Positions 27,052 to 38,080 of a DNA stretch of 64,000 nucleotides are shown one piece after another. The stretch is taken from the NCBI RefSeq assembly GCF_014164785.1, contig NZ_JACJFN010000003.1, positions 372,001-436,000 of the forward strand, in the 5' to 3' direction. Position 1 is the first letter of the stretch; every line of letters starts with the position of its first letter. The notes beneath the pieces were generated by a model. The model was not told where the DNA came from and ran no database searches. It saw nothing but the letters and a program-made list of their open reading frames with translations. The position numbers and the translations under genes are program-made. The stretch is from Aquipseudomonas guryensis (GTDB lineage Bacteria > Pseudomonadota > Gammaproteobacteria > Pseudomonadales > Pseudomonadaceae).

Positions 27052-27242
27052 GCAGTACCGTTGAATGCCCAACCTGTGGCGCACCCGTCGAGTGGGGCCC
27101 GCAAAGCCCGAGCCGGCCATTCTGCAGCGAGCGCTGCAAGCTGATTGACCTAGGCGCCTGGGCCTCTGAAAGCCACGTGATTCCTGGCGACACTGTCGAA
27201 GATGAGCTGTTTTCCGGCGAGCTGCCGCCGCGCGAGCACTAA
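27048..27242 (+). CDS. yacG: DNA gyrase inhibitor YacG
   Basis: Small zinc-finger protein of 64 residues that binds GyrB and inhibits DNA gyrase in E. coli. Four zinc cysteines occur as CPTC (near residues 7-10) and CSERC (near 26-30), followed by KLIDLGAWA. The start TTG/ATG-like codon overlaps the coaE stop; the coaE-coupled start gives the normal family length. It has an acidic C-terminal tail. Confidence 0.93.
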   Translation: MSSTVECPTCGAPVEWGPQSPSRPFCSERCKLIDLGAWASESHVIPGDTVEDELFSGELPPREH

Positions 27243-27309
27243 AAGCCTGCCACGTGCTGATGACCGCAACAGCAGCATCAACCGCGAGGCTCTGAAGCCA
27301 TAGCGCCCC

Positions 27310-27525
27310 TCAGGGGCGCATAAAGGCGTAGTCGCGCTGATCGTCGAGGTTATCGGCCAGGAACAGCAGCTCCTCGGCCAAGTCCTTCGACGAACGAACC
27401 TGCTGGCTGCCCTGCACCACCGCACTCAACAAAGCCCGCAACGCCATTACGGGCTCGATACCCAACTCGCGCGCCTGCTGCAAACTGCGCTCGACCTCAC
27501 CGCGTGCCCACTCATGCGCACCCAT
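27310..27525 (-). CDS. Small conserved hypothetical protein
   Basis: 71 residues starting MGAHEWARGEVERSLQQARE, with GGAGG 7 bases before the ATG at 27525; a longer open frame (22 more codons) lacks a ribosome-binding site. It is a helical, charged protein without cysteines or membrane spans, ending DDQRDYAFMRP. Homologues sit downstream of yacG in other pseudomonads, but I know no function. A perfect GCGCCCCTCAGGGGCGC palindrome (27303-27319) overlaps its stop codon and may end transcription. Confidence 0.7.
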   Translation of the reverse strand: MGAHEWARGEVERSLQQARELGIEPVMALRALLSAVVQGSQQVRSSKDLAEELLFLADNLDDQRDYAFMRP

Positions 27526-27628
27526 ATGCTTTCCTCCCGTGGTTTCGCGCAGTGTGCGGCCATGGCCTGCCATCCGCTTGATCTGGGTCAACCATCAGCA
27601 GCCCATCAACCGGCTGAACAACGCGGTA

Positions 27629-28318
27629 TCAGGGTGACGGCGGGTCATCCTTCCAAGGCGCCGACAGATAGCGCGTGCGGTTGAAGGTTTCCAGCCAATC
27701 CGGATAGAACACCACCAGCCCGGTGACCAGCATGCCGTTGATGAAGGCCTCGGGGAACATGATCAGCCACAGGTAACCAGCGAAGTCCTCCAGCCAGGGC
27801 GGCATCACATACAGGCCATCGAGCCATAACACACCCAAACCAGCCAGCAGCGACAGTAGAACCGCCAGCGCCGCCGGAAAGAAGCCGCAGAAGAAGATGT
27901 AAACGAACAGGTTGCGTGGCTGGCGGCGCTCGACCAGCTGAGCGCACTGTTCGCTCACCAGCACCGGGATCAGCACCAGCAAGACGGCATTGAACCCCAG
28001 CGCCTGCAGATCCTGGCGACCTACCGCCAGCAACCCCAGTTGCGCCACCAGCCCGCCCAGCACGGCGAGGGGCCAACCGAGTAACAGGGTCACCACCGTC
28101 ATGCCGATAAAGTGGTAGGACAGCCCGGATGCAAAATCACGCCGCACCAGCCAGAGCAGAAACAGCGCCAGCACGGTGCCGCACAACAGATGCTGGCGGC
28201 GCTGGTCGCTGAACAACTCGACCCACGGCGTACGCCAGATCGCCCAGAGCAGGGCTGGCAGATAACACAGCCACCCCAGCCACAGGCTGGTCGCCGACAG
28301 CAACTCGGCGCCGATCAC
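27629..28318 (-). CDS. CbiM-like energy-coupling factor (ECF) transporter permease
   Basis: Polytopic membrane protein of 229 residues with about seven hydrophobic segments. GLSYHFIGMTVVTLLLGWPL matches the CbiM/NikM substrate-specific component family, which imports cobalt or nickel. The N-terminal metal-binding MHI motif of true CbiM is not evident, and no CbiN, CbiQ or CbiO gene is nearby, so metal transport is doubtful. It overlaps the upstream gene by four bases in a three-gene leftward operon (acetyltransferase, periplasmic protein, this gene). Confidence 0.72.
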   Translation of the reverse strand: MIGAELLSATSLWLGWLCYLPALLWAIWRTPWVELFSDQRRQHLLCGTVLALFLLWLVRRDFASGLSYHFIGMTVVTLLLGWPLAVLGGLVAQLGLLAVGRQDLQALGFNAVLLVLIPVLVSEQCAQLVERRQPRNLFVYIFFCGFFPAALAVLLSLLAGLGVLWLDGLYVMPPWLEDFAGYLWLIMFPEAFINGMLVTGLVVFYPDWLETFNRTRYLSAPWKDDPPSP

Positions 28319-28782
28319 GGTACGGCCTGCTCCAGCGCAGCCGCCAGAGTCGCTGCATCGGTGAAGCTGCGCTGTGCCAGAAAGCGTCCTGCGCGCAGAT
28401 CAAGCCAGAGCACCGTCGCCGCTGCCGCCGGGTAGCGTGGTGCTACCCGCGACTGGCGATCGAGTAGAACGCGATAGTTGTAATCGCGCATCGCGGGCAC
28501 GGCAAACAGACTAGCAACAGGCCTGGGCATACGGCTGATATCCGCCAGAAACAGGGCATGCCGCTGCTCCAGGTACCCTTTGGGCTTGCCCTGCAACGCG
28601 GCTTTCACCAGCTCGGCGCCCTCCATGTCACGTGCCACCAGCAATACCTGCAACTGATCATCCAGGGTGTACGACTGCTCGAACTGATCCAGTAGCGTCC
28701 AGGGCGCCAAGCGCTCCCCTGGTTCCATGGCCATGACCAGGGAGGAGAACAACCCAAGCATCAGTACCCAACAAGCTTTCAT
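28315..28782 (-). CDS. Periplasmic protein of unknown function, possible thioredoxin-like fold
   Basis: 155 residues with a signal peptide ([18 protein letters not shown], likely cut before MEPGE). The segment [20 protein letters not shown] followed by [18 protein letters not shown] and a C-terminal [20 protein letters not shown] suggests a thioredoxin-like alpha/beta fold, but the mature part has no CxxC pair, so no redox activity is expected. Start and stop overlap the neighbours by four bases each, giving tight coupling with the CbiM-like permease. Confidence 0.65.
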   Translation of the reverse strand: MKACWVLMLGLFSSLVMAMEPGERLAPWTLLDQFEQSYTLDDQLQVLLVARDMEGAELVKAALQGKPKGYLEQRHALFLADISRMPRPVASLFAVPAMRDYNYRVLLDRQSRVAPRYPAAAATVLWLDLRAGRFLAQRSFTDAATLAAALEQAVP

Positions 28783-29201
28783 GCCATACCCCTCGTGGAA
28801 AAGACCTCGATATCCTCACGCATCGACCACCCTTCCTGCGCCAACCAGAAGGACAGCGCCTGCGGTGCATCACGCAGGACGAAGACATGCGTCTTGCTTA
28901 TCCCCTGCTCTGCCAGGCGACGCAACGCCTCATCCAGTAACGCTTGCGCCAGACCGCGGCCGCGCCAGGGCAGATCGACGACCAGATGCTGCAGATAGCC
29001 ACGCCGCCCGTCATGCCCCACCAGCAGGCAGGCCGCCAACTGGCCCTCCACCTCGGCCAGCAGGCTCAGGCCCGGATTGCGCGCCAGATAGGCCGAAAAG
29101 GGTTGCCTGGCATCCTCGGGGCGCACGCAGATCCCCGGGGTACGCCGCCAGAGCGCCAGCAGGTCGGCATGGTCGGCCACAGTGATGGGGCGAATCGACA
29201 T
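28779..29201 (-). CDS. GNAT family N-acetyltransferase
   Basis: 140 residues, a compact GNAT fold. [20 protein letters not shown] is the typical N-terminal helix, and the acetyl-CoA loop is [20 protein letters not shown], preceded by the beta strand YLQHLVVD. The substrate is unknown. First gene of the leftward operon with the periplasmic protein and the CbiM-like permease; it diverges from the DUF1780 gene across 97 bases. Confidence 0.88.
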   Translation of the reverse strand: MSIRPITVADHADLLALWRRTPGICVRPEDARQPFSAYLARNPGLSLLAEVEGQLAACLLVGHDGRRGYLQHLVVDLPWRGRGLAQALLDEALRRLAEQGISKTHVFVLRDAPQALSFWLAQEGWSMREDIEVFSTRGMA

Positions 29202-29298
29202 AAGAGCTCCTCGCTGATGAGCAACGAGTCTACACCGGCGCCTGCAGCCATCAGCGCGGCCAGCTGTCGCAAGCCGGTTTTGCGGTTATGCTGCGGCC

Positions 29299-29928
29299 AT
29301 GGACGACTCCGACTACCTGCGCCTGCTCACCCGGCAGGCCGAACAGGCCAACGACTTCCTCTCCAATGCGCGCAAGTGGGAACGCGAGCGCTGGGTCTGC
29401 CAGCGCCTGCTGCTCGGCCTGAACGTACCCTTTCGCCAGGACGAATTCGGCAGCGCCGCCCAGGAACCGCCGGATGTGCAGTTCCGCGATGCCAACTTCG
29501 AAGTGTTCTTCGTCCTCGATCATGGTCGCCGTCTAAACGACGAGTGGCGCGCCGAGCTGGAACGCCGTCGCAGCGCCCTCTCGCTCAGCCAGCTGCTGCG
29601 CCGCGAGCCACGCCCACGACGCATCGCCGCCAGCGAACTGCAGGCGCGCCTGGCACCGACCCTGCGCAAGAAAGCGCACAACTACCGCGAGCGCGGCATC
29701 GACCTGGGCGAACTGGATCTGCTCGCCTACATCAACCTGAAACGCGACCTGCCAGACTTCAATAGCCACTTCCCACCACCCGGCGAGTACTTGCGCCAGG
29801 GCTGGCGCTCCCTGGCCCTCGTCGGCCCGACCTATGCCCGCGTGCTGTTCGCCCACGCCGACGCGCCCGACTTCCTGCGCAACAACCTCGGCCGTACTGT
29901 GCTGTTCGACGTGGGCATCAGCCTGTGA
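29299..29928 (+). CDS. DUF1780 family protein
   Basis: 209 residues starting MDDSDYLRLLTRQAEQANDF. It is a conserved pseudomonad protein, hydrophilic, with WERERWVCQRLLLGLNVPF, DVQFRDANFEVFFVLDHGRR and a C-terminal FLRNNLGRTVLFDVG. The D..F..ANFEVFF arrangement with charged surroundings recalls nuclease-like folds, but this is weak, so I assign no activity. The stop overlaps the start of the MOSC-domain gene by four bases. Confidence 0.82.
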   Translation: MDDSDYLRLLTRQAEQANDFLSNARKWERERWVCQRLLLGLNVPFRQDEFGSAAQEPPDVQFRDANFEVFFVLDHGRRLNDEWRAELERRRSALSLSQLLRREPRPRRIAASELQARLAPTLRKKAHNYRERGIDLGELDLLAYINLKRDLPDFNSHFPPPGEYLRQGWRSLALVGPTYARVLFAHADAPDFLRNNLGRTVLFDVGISL

Positions 29929-30437
29929 GCCCGCTGCACGAACTGCTCGCCGCAGTCCCGCAACAGGGCCGCGTGCGCTGGATTGGCGTACGCCCGCAGG
30001 CGCGCGGCGCAATGCTCGAGCTGCAAGCCGTGGAGGCACGCCGTGAAGCCGGACTGACCGGCGACCACGCCCGCCCCGGGCCACGCAACCTGCGCCAGGT
30101 CACCCTGATCCAGTGGGAACATCTGGCGGTGATCAACGCCCTACTGGCACGGGCGGAAGACGAGCAGATCACGCCCCTGGATCTACGGCGCAATATCGCC
30201 ATCAGCGGCATCAATCTGTTCAGCCTGAAGAATCGCTGCTTCCGTATCGGCCAGGCGATCCTGCAAACCACCGGCTGGTGCCAGCCCTGCGCCAAGCTGG
30301 AGGAACGCCTGGGCCGCGGCACTTTCCAGGCCATGCGCGGCCACGGCGGGATCACCGCCCGCGTGCTGCACAGCGGCATTATTCGCCTGGATGACGAGCT
30401 GCGCGTTGAGCCACTGGCGAGCGCAGGGCTAGAATGA
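29925..30437 (+). CDS. MOSC domain-containing protein
   Basis: 170 residues, starting at a GTG that overlaps the upstream stop (GTGA). MOSC domains bind a sulfur carrier or molybdenum cofactor; the conserved cysteine here lies in TTGWCQPCAKLEERLG, with RRNIAISGINLFSLKN upstream as in the YiiM/MOSC family. The target reaction is unknown. It is probably co-transcribed with the DUF1780 gene and the short membrane protein that follows. Confidence 0.85.
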   Translation: MSPLHELLAAVPQQGRVRWIGVRPQARGAMLELQAVEARREAGLTGDHARPGPRNLRQVTLIQWEHLAVINALLARAEDEQITPLDLRRNIAISGINLFSLKNRCFRIGQAILQTTGWCQPCAKLEERLGRGTFQAMRGHGGITARVLHSGIIRLDDELRVEPLASAGLE

Positions 30438-30461
30438 ACCAACTTTCTTGCGAGGCACACC

Positions 30462-30635
30462 ATGTCCAGCCGCTTGAGCCCCGAAGACCAACAGCGCGTC
30501 GATCAATACCTGAACGCCCCGCAGCACCAGGTCGCCCGTCAACCCTTTCGGGTCTGGCGCCTGTTGCTGGTCATCCTGCTCGCGGTCATCGCCCTTGGTG
30601 TACTGAGCCGTCTTCTGAGTCGACTGGTGCTATGA
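30462..30635 (+). CDS. Small DUF3094-type membrane protein
   Basis: 57 residues: MSSRLSPEDQQRVDQYLNAP, then a basic patch (QPFRVWR) and one C-terminal membrane span (LLLVILLAVIALGVLSRLL). The ATG at 30462 follows GCGAGG. This matches the short DUF3094 family of pseudomonads in length and layout. Function unknown. It lies 24 bases after the MOSC gene and 63 before ndh. Confidence 0.72.
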   Translation: MSSRLSPEDQQRVDQYLNAPQHQVARQPFRVWRLLLVILLAVIALGVLSRLLSRLVL

Positions 30636-30698
30636 GCTGCTTAGCGCTCGCCCGGCCGGACTCCACCCCGGATTCCGCAAGCCTTATGAGATCTCCCC

Positions 30699-31997
30699 AT
30701 GACCCATCGCATCGTGATCGTCGGCGGCGGCGCCGGCGGCCTGGAGCTTGCTACCCGCCTGGGTAGAACCCTGGGCAAGCGCGGCCAGGCCAGCATTACC
30801 CTGGTCGACGCCAACCTTACCCATATCTGGAAGCCACTGCTGCATGAGGTTGCATCCGGCTCGCTGAACTCCTCCGAGGACGAGCTGAACTACGTGGCCC
30901 AGGCCAAGTGGAACCACTTCCAGTTCCAGCTCGGCCGCATGAGCGGACTGGATCGCGCACGCCAGTGCATCAGCCTGGCCGCCACCCTCGACGAGACTGG
31001 CGAGGAGCTGCTGCCCGCCCGCGAGCTGAGCTATGACAGCCTGGTGATCGCCGTCGGCAGCACCACCAACGACTTCGGCACCCCCGGTGCGGCCGAGCAC
31101 TGCATCTTCCTCGACACCCGCGAACAGGCCGAGCGCTTCCACGGCAAGCTGCTCAGCCACTACCTGCGCGCCCACGCCGGCAAGACCGATGACGGGCAGA
31201 TCAGCGTGGCGATCGTCGGCGCCGGCGCCACCGGGGTCGAACTGGCCGCGGAACTGCACCACGCCGCCCATGAGCTGGCTGCCTATGGCCTGGACAACAT
31301 CCAGCCGCAGAACATGCGCATCACCCTGATCGAAGCCGGTCCGCGCGTCCTGCCAGCGCTACCGGAGCGCATCAGCCGACCCGTGCACCAGACCCTGGAA
31401 AAACTCGGCGTCACCGTCCTCACCGGCACCGCCGTCAGCCAGGTCACCGAGCAGGCCCTGCTTACCGCCAGCGGCATGGAGGTAGCAGCCAGTCTCAAGG
31501 TGTGGGCCGCCGGGATTCGCGCACCGGGCTTCCTCAAGGAGCTGGACGGCCTGGAGAGCAATCGCATCAACCAGTTGGTGGTACGCACGAGCCTGCAGAC
31601 CACTCTGGACGACAACATCTTCGCTTTCGGCGACTGCGCCGCCTGTCCGCTCGGCGATGGCAGCGAACGAACCATTCCGCCACGCGCCCAGGCGGCGCAC
31701 CAACAGGCCTCGCTACTGGCCAAGTCGCTCAAGCTGCGCCTGGAAGGCAAGCCGTTGCCGGAATTCCGCTACCAGGACTATGGCTCGCTGATCTCGCTTT
31801 CGCGTTTCTCCGCAGTCGGCAATCTGATGGGCAATCTGATGGGCAGCGTCAAACTGGAAGGCTGGCTGGCGCGGATGTTCTATATCTCGCTCTATCGCAT
31901 GCACCAGATGGCCCTGTACGGCGGCTTCCGCACCCTGCTGCTGATGCTCAGCGACCGTATCGGCCGCAGCACCGAGCCGCGCCTCAAGCTGCACTGA
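30699..31997 (+). CDS. ndh: Type II NADH dehydrogenase Ndh
   Basis: Non-proton-pumping NADH:quinone oxidoreductase, a peripheral inner-membrane flavoenzyme; 432 residues. FAD-binding IVIVGGGAGGLELATRLG is at the N-terminus, the NAD(H) Rossmann motif is AIVGAGATGVELAAEL (~170-185), and FAFGDCAAC lies near the second flavin site. The C-terminal Arg-rich, amphipathic segment (MALYGGFRTLLLMLSDRIG) is the likely membrane anchor. Single gene followed by a good terminator. Confidence 0.93.
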   Translation: MTHRIVIVGGGAGGLELATRLGRTLGKRGQASITLVDANLTHIWKPLLHEVASGSLNSSEDELNYVAQAKWNHFQFQLGRMSGLDRARQCISLAATLDETGEELLPARELSYDSLVIAVGSTTNDFGTPGAAEHCIFLDTREQAERFHGKLLSHYLRAHAGKTDDGQISVAIVGAGATGVELAAELHHAAHELAAYGLDNIQPQNMRITLIEAGPRVLPALPERISRPVHQTLEKLGVTVLTGTAVSQVTEQALLTASGMEVAASLKVWAAGIRAPGFLKELDGLESNRINQLVVRTSLQTTLDDNIFAFGDCAACPLGDGSERTIPPRAQAAHQQASLLAKSLKLRLEGKPLPEFRYQDYGSLISLSRFSAVGNLMGNLMGSVKLEGWLARMFYISLYRMHQMALYGGFRTLLLMLSDRIGRSTEPRLKLH

Positions 31998-32077
31998 CAA
32001 CCACGGCTAGCCGTGCGCACCGCCAACGGCGGCGCGCAACGGCGCGCCGTGATCTGCCAGTAAAATCCAGACAAAAA

Positions 32078-32098
32078 AAACCCGCACTAGGCGGGTTT
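32078..32098 (+). terminator. Rho-independent terminator of ndh
   Basis: AAACCCGC and GCGGGTTT arms with a short loop, followed by a T-rich tract. It lies about 80 bases past ndh and just before the tRNA cluster, which reads the other way, so it may serve both. Confidence 0.82.
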
Positions 32099-32128
32099 CT
32101 TGTTTCTCGGACCAAACCCGAGAATATA

Positions 32129-32204
32129 TGGTGGGTCGTGTAGGATTCGAACCTACGACCAATTGGTTAAAAGCCAACTGCTCTACCAACTGAGCTAACG
32201 ACCC
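32129..32204 (-). tRNA. tRNA-Lys (anticodon TTT)
   Basis: 76-base cloverleaf on the minus strand with encoded CCA. The acceptor stem is GGGTCGT, the anticodon stem-loop is GTTGG-CTTTTAA-CCAAT, and the T-arm is GTAGGTTCGAATCCTAC. Last of three leftward tRNA genes. Confidence 0.96.
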
Positions 32205-32209
32205 AAAAA

Positions 32210-32286
32210 TGGTCGGGGTAGGGGGATTCGAACTCCCGACATCTTGCTCCCAAAGCAAGCGCGCTACCGGACTGCGCTATACCCCG
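32210..32286 (-). tRNA. tRNA-Pro (anticodon TGG)
   Basis: 77-base cloverleaf with encoded CCA. The acceptor is CGGGGTA, the anticodon stem-loop is CTTGC-TTTGGGA-GCAAG, and the T-arm is CGGGAGTTCGAATCCCCC. It lies five bases from the tRNA-Lys gene. Confidence 0.96.
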
Positions 32287-32296
32287 ATAAGAAAGT

Positions 32297-32372
32297 TGGC
32301 TCCGCGACCTGGACTCGAACCAGGGACCCAATGATTAACAGTCATTTGCTCTACCGACTGAGCTATCGCGGA
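32297..32372 (-). tRNA. tRNA-Asn (anticodon GTT)
   Basis: 76-base cloverleaf with encoded CCA. The acceptor is TCCGCGA, the anticodon stem-loop is AATGA-CTGTTAA-TCATT, and the T-arm is CTGGTTCGAGTCCAG. First of the leftward Asn-Pro-Lys cluster; its promoter should lie just to the right, shared with the upstream region of the DUF1631 gene. Confidence 0.96.
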
Positions 32373-32584
32373 ACGTATCACTTTCCAGCTCTGCTACCGA
32401 CTTTGGCTTGCGCCGTTTCCCGTATCAGAGGCGCGCCATTTTACGTTTCCGCGCGCGCCTGTCAACCCTTGAAATCACTTTCTTTACAAAGCCTTGCGAA
32501 AGAACTTCAGGCTACTATATGTCTATAGCTTGAAGTACATCACAGCAGGATGCGCGCGCCAGCAAGGCCCGTACAGGATAAGTC

Positions 32585-35002
32585 ATGAGTTCCCCGGATA
32601 CCCCGCCCACCCCACCACGCTCCATTCCAGGGCTGGCCAGCCGCGGAATTCAACCGCGCTTCAGTGAACTGGTGCAGGACTGCCGCAAGCTGGTGATGAA
32701 CCGCCTGGCCGAACACCTAGCCGGAGTATTCGGCCAGGTGGACGACACCCTCTTCGAGTGCGCGGAGAAGGCCGAGAACAATCGCCTACAGACCCTGTTC
32801 TTCGACAGCATGCGCGAAGTCCGCAAGCTGCGACCGCAGATCGAGCGCAGCTACCACCAGCAGATCGCGCAGAACTTCTCCGACTTCCTCGACGGTAAGC
32901 TCAAAGCCGCAGCGGTGCCCAGCGCCCTGGATGCCGAACAGCTGTCTCTGGTGCAGAACGAGGACTACGAGGAAAGCCTGCAGATCACCAACATGGTCAG
33001 CCGGGTCAAGGCGCGCTGTGCTCGCCCGCTATATACCCTCGAACAACGCCTGGCCCTGCTCAACAACGGCCACAAGCTGGTGGAAGACAGCAACCCATTC
33101 GGCCCGCCCGCCATTGCCAGCGCCTTTCGCCAGGCCCTGGCCGCGCATCCACTGCCGCTGCGGATCAAGATCATCCTCTATACGCTCTTCGATAAGCATG
33201 TAATGCAAAGCCTCGATCCGCTCTACGATGCGCTCAACCAGCGCCTGATCGATGCCGGTATCCTGCCCAACCTGAAATACAACGCCCAGCGCAACGCCCC
33301 CAGTGCCCCCTCCAGCTCGATCGGCACACAGCAACCCTTGCCAACTGTGGTCAGCGAGTCGGCAGGCAACCCGGCGAGGGTCCAGACGTCACAAGGCGGC
33401 ATCACCCAGACGGGCTCGTCACCATCGACCAGCGCATCTCAGCCCGGTCAAGCACCTGCCGCCGGACACGCTCCAGCTGCACCCTCAGACCTCAACAGCC
33501 CGCCGCCGCAGGACCCGGGCCAGCTGTTCGGCGGCCTGGCCGCCCTGCTCAGCGAACACCGCGAACGCAATGTCGATGCGCCCCTGCTCGGCGGTACTCG
33601 CAGCATTGCCAGCTTTGCGCCGCGTACCGCCACCAGCACCTACAGTGCCAACGAACTGCTTGGTGCGCTTAATCGCCTGCAGCAACAGTCAGCACACGAC
33701 ATCAGCCAGCGCCTGCATCGCCCGCAGGCAGTGGAAGGTCTGAAAGCCGACCTGCAGGATCAGCTCGAGGCCTACAGCCAACTACCGGGTCAGCAGAAGC
33801 TGTCGGATCAGGAAGCCGACGTAATCGACCTGGTCGGCATGCTGTTCGACTTCATCCTCGACGACGACAACCTGCCGGACGCCTGCAAGACCGCCCTCTC
33901 CCACCTGCATACGCCCTATCTCAAGGTCGCCCTGCAGGACAAGGCGCTATTCACCCAGCACCACCACCCGGCGCGCCGCCTACTCAACAGCATGGCCCAG
34001 GCCGGCGTGCTGTATGGCAGTGAAGGTGACGAGCGTGGCCTGCTGGCGAAGATGCACTGGGTGGTGGAACGGGTGATCCATGGCTTCGCCGGCGACCTGC
34101 TGCTGTTCGACAGCCTGCTCGACGAATTCAATGAATTCGTTGCCACCCTCCAGCACAAGGTCGAGTTACGCGAGCGGCGCGCCGTCGAGGCCGCCAAGGG
34201 CCGTGACAAGCTGCTCGGCGCCCGCCAGCTGGCGGTCGATGCTATCAATCAGGCGCTCAAGGGCCGCGAGCTACCGGCCATCATCCGCAACTTCCTCGAA
34301 CTGACCTGGACCGACGTGCTGGTCTTCGTCCTGCTTCGCCACAGCGAGCGCAGCAGCGAATGGCAACGCGCCTGCGAAGTCGCCGAACAACTGGCCTGGA
34401 GCGGCACCGTACTCGACGATGCTGGGCGCAGCCGCCTGCAGGGCCTGCGCGTTGGCCTGCTCGACGAACTGCGCAAGGGCCTGGAGCTGCTCGGCGGTTA
34501 CCACGAAGACGGCATCCGTCGCCTGCTGCAGGACATCGTCGCCTGCCAGCACGCCGTGCAGGCCAAGCAGCCGCAACTGGCGGCCAAGCTAAAGGCCTCG
34601 CTACCGGAGAGCCCACTGGGCGCCATGCTCGGCGAAGATGCGGCGCTGGCGGCACCCATGCAAAGCAGCGAAGTTGTTTCAGCTCGCGCCCAGGCGCTGA
34701 TCAAGGAGCTGCAAAAACTGGAATTCGGCACCTGGTTCGAGTTCGTTCAGGGCGAGGAAACCCGCACGCTCAAGCTGTCCTGGTTCAGCCCCACCACCCA
34801 CAACTACATGTTCGTCGACCACAGCGGTCAGCGGGTGGCGATCAAGCCGATCAAGCAACTGGCCAGCGAAATGGAACAAGGCCGGGCGCGCATCGTGCCC
34901 ACGGAACGGGATTCGCCGCTGGTGGATCGCGCTCTGCATGCCATCTATCGTGTCCTGCAACGCTTCACCGGACGCGCCAATGAAGTCGGCCAAGGAGCCT
35001 GA
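32585..35002 (+). CDS. DUF1631 domain protein, copy 2
   Basis: 805-residue paralogue of the protein at 15353-17680, function unknown. Matching landmarks: VDDTLFECAEKAENN near 52, DVIDLVGMLFDFILDDDNL, HHPARRLLNSMA, and the C-terminal YMFVDHSGQRVAIKPI. Between ~233 and ~315 it has a Ser/Pro/Gln/Ala-rich low-complexity linker that copy 1 lacks in this form. The C-terminal ~90 residues look like a beta-barrel followed by an amphipathic helix (DRALHAIYRVLQRF). The start ATG follows AGGA. Its stop is directly followed by the ATG of a PilZ protein, suggesting a joint role, perhaps in c-di-GMP signalling; this is inference. Confidence 0.85.
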   Translation: MSSPDTPPTPPRSIPGLASRGIQPRFSELVQDCRKLVMNRLAEHLAGVFGQVDDTLFECAEKAENNRLQTLFFDSMREVRKLRPQIERSYHQQIAQNFSDFLDGKLKAAAVPSALDAEQLSLVQNEDYEESLQITNMVSRVKARCARPLYTLEQRLALLNNGHKLVEDSNPFGPPAIASAFRQALAAHPLPLRIKIILYTLFDKHVMQSLDPLYDALNQRLIDAGILPNLKYNAQRNAPSAPSSSIGTQQPLPTVVSESAGNPARVQTSQGGITQTGSSPSTSASQPGQAPAAGHAPAAPSDLNSPPPQDPGQLFGGLAALLSEHRERNVDAPLLGGTRSIASFAPRTATSTYSANELLGALNRLQQQSAHDISQRLHRPQAVEGLKADLQDQLEAYSQLPGQQKLSDQEADVIDLVGMLFDFILDDDNLPDACKTALSHLHTPYLKVALQDKALFTQHHHPARRLLNSMAQAGVLYGSEGDERGLLAKMHWVVERVIHGFAGDLLLFDSLLDEFNEFVATLQHKVELRERRAVEAAKGRDKLLGARQLAVDAINQALKGRELPAIIRNFLELTWTDVLVFVLLRHSERSSEWQRACEVAEQLAWSGTVLDDAGRSRLQGLRVGLLDELRKGLELLGGYHEDGIRRLLQDIVACQHAVQAKQPQLAAKLKASLPESPLGAMLGEDAALAAPMQSSEVVSARAQALIKELQKLEFGTWFEFVQGEETRTLKLSWFSPTTHNYMFVDHSGQRVAIKPIKQLASEMEQGRARIVPTERDSPLVDRALHAIYRVLQRFTGRANEVGQGA

Positions 35003-35335
35003 ATGGACGATCGTCGCCAGCACAGCCGCCACACCACCGAACTGAGCCTGGAGGTGCTCGACCTCCACTCGGGCACACGCCTGGGACGTGTCGTCGACCT
35101 GTCCGCCGATGGCTTCATGCTGGTCAGCGACATGCCGCTGGAGGCCGACTCCGTGTGGGAATGCCGCCTGGTACTGGGCGAGCCCCTCGGCGACATCCAC
35201 GAGATCCGCCTGGGTGCCGACTGCCTGTGGAGCCGCCCTGGCGCCAACGGCCAGCACGGCTGGAGCGGTTTTCACATCATCGACCTGGCCGATGATCAGG
35301 CCGAAGCACTGGAGGTCGTGCTACAGCACATCTGA
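35003..35335 (+). CDS. PilZ domain protein
   Basis: 110 residues, essentially a single PilZ domain. The c-di-GMP-binding elements are recognisable: an N-terminal arginine cluster MDDRRQHSRH (RxxxR-like) and DLSADGFML for the D/NxSxxG motif, on a beta-barrel core. Binding is plausible but untested. AAGGAG (34992-34997) lies within the end of the DUF1631 gene and the ATG follows that gene's stop with no gap, so expression is coupled. Confidence 0.88.
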   Translation: MDDRRQHSRHTTELSLEVLDLHSGTRLGRVVDLSADGFMLVSDMPLEADSVWECRLVLGEPLGDIHEIRLGADCLWSRPGANGQHGWSGFHIIDLADDQAEALEVVLQHI

Positions 35336-35347
35336 ACAGCGCCCATG

Positions 35348-35375
35348 AAAAAGCCCCGCAGTGCGGGGCTTTTTT
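35348..35375. terminator. Bidirectional terminator between the PilZ gene and clpB
   Basis: AAAAAGCCCCGC and GCGGGGCTTTTT arms with a tiny loop; A- and T-runs on both sides allow termination of both converging genes. Confidence 0.92.
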
Positions 35376-35389
35376 AGGCGCCGAGAAAC

Positions 35390-37954
<2,565 letters not shown>

Positions 37955-38032
37955 AGGTATTCGTCCTTCCTTTGTGAGGCGGGCCGGAGCGATGAACAAC
38001 CCCTGATACGAAAACCCGCCGAGATGAAGACT

Positions 38033-38060
38033 AGATGAGGACAGTTTTCCGCGATTCAAG
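38033..38060 (-). promoter_or_regulatory. Heat-shock (sigma-32) promoter of clpB
   Basis: Reading leftward: CTTGAA (38055-38060), 14-base spacer, CCTCATCT (38033-38040). This fits the RpoH pattern CTTGAA-N13/15-CCCCATnT with one change in the -10, and lies 79 bases before the clpB ATG. It overlaps the end of the pgeF-clpB gap. Confidence 0.82.
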
Positions 38061-38080
38061 CGGAGCGACGTTGATGCAGG

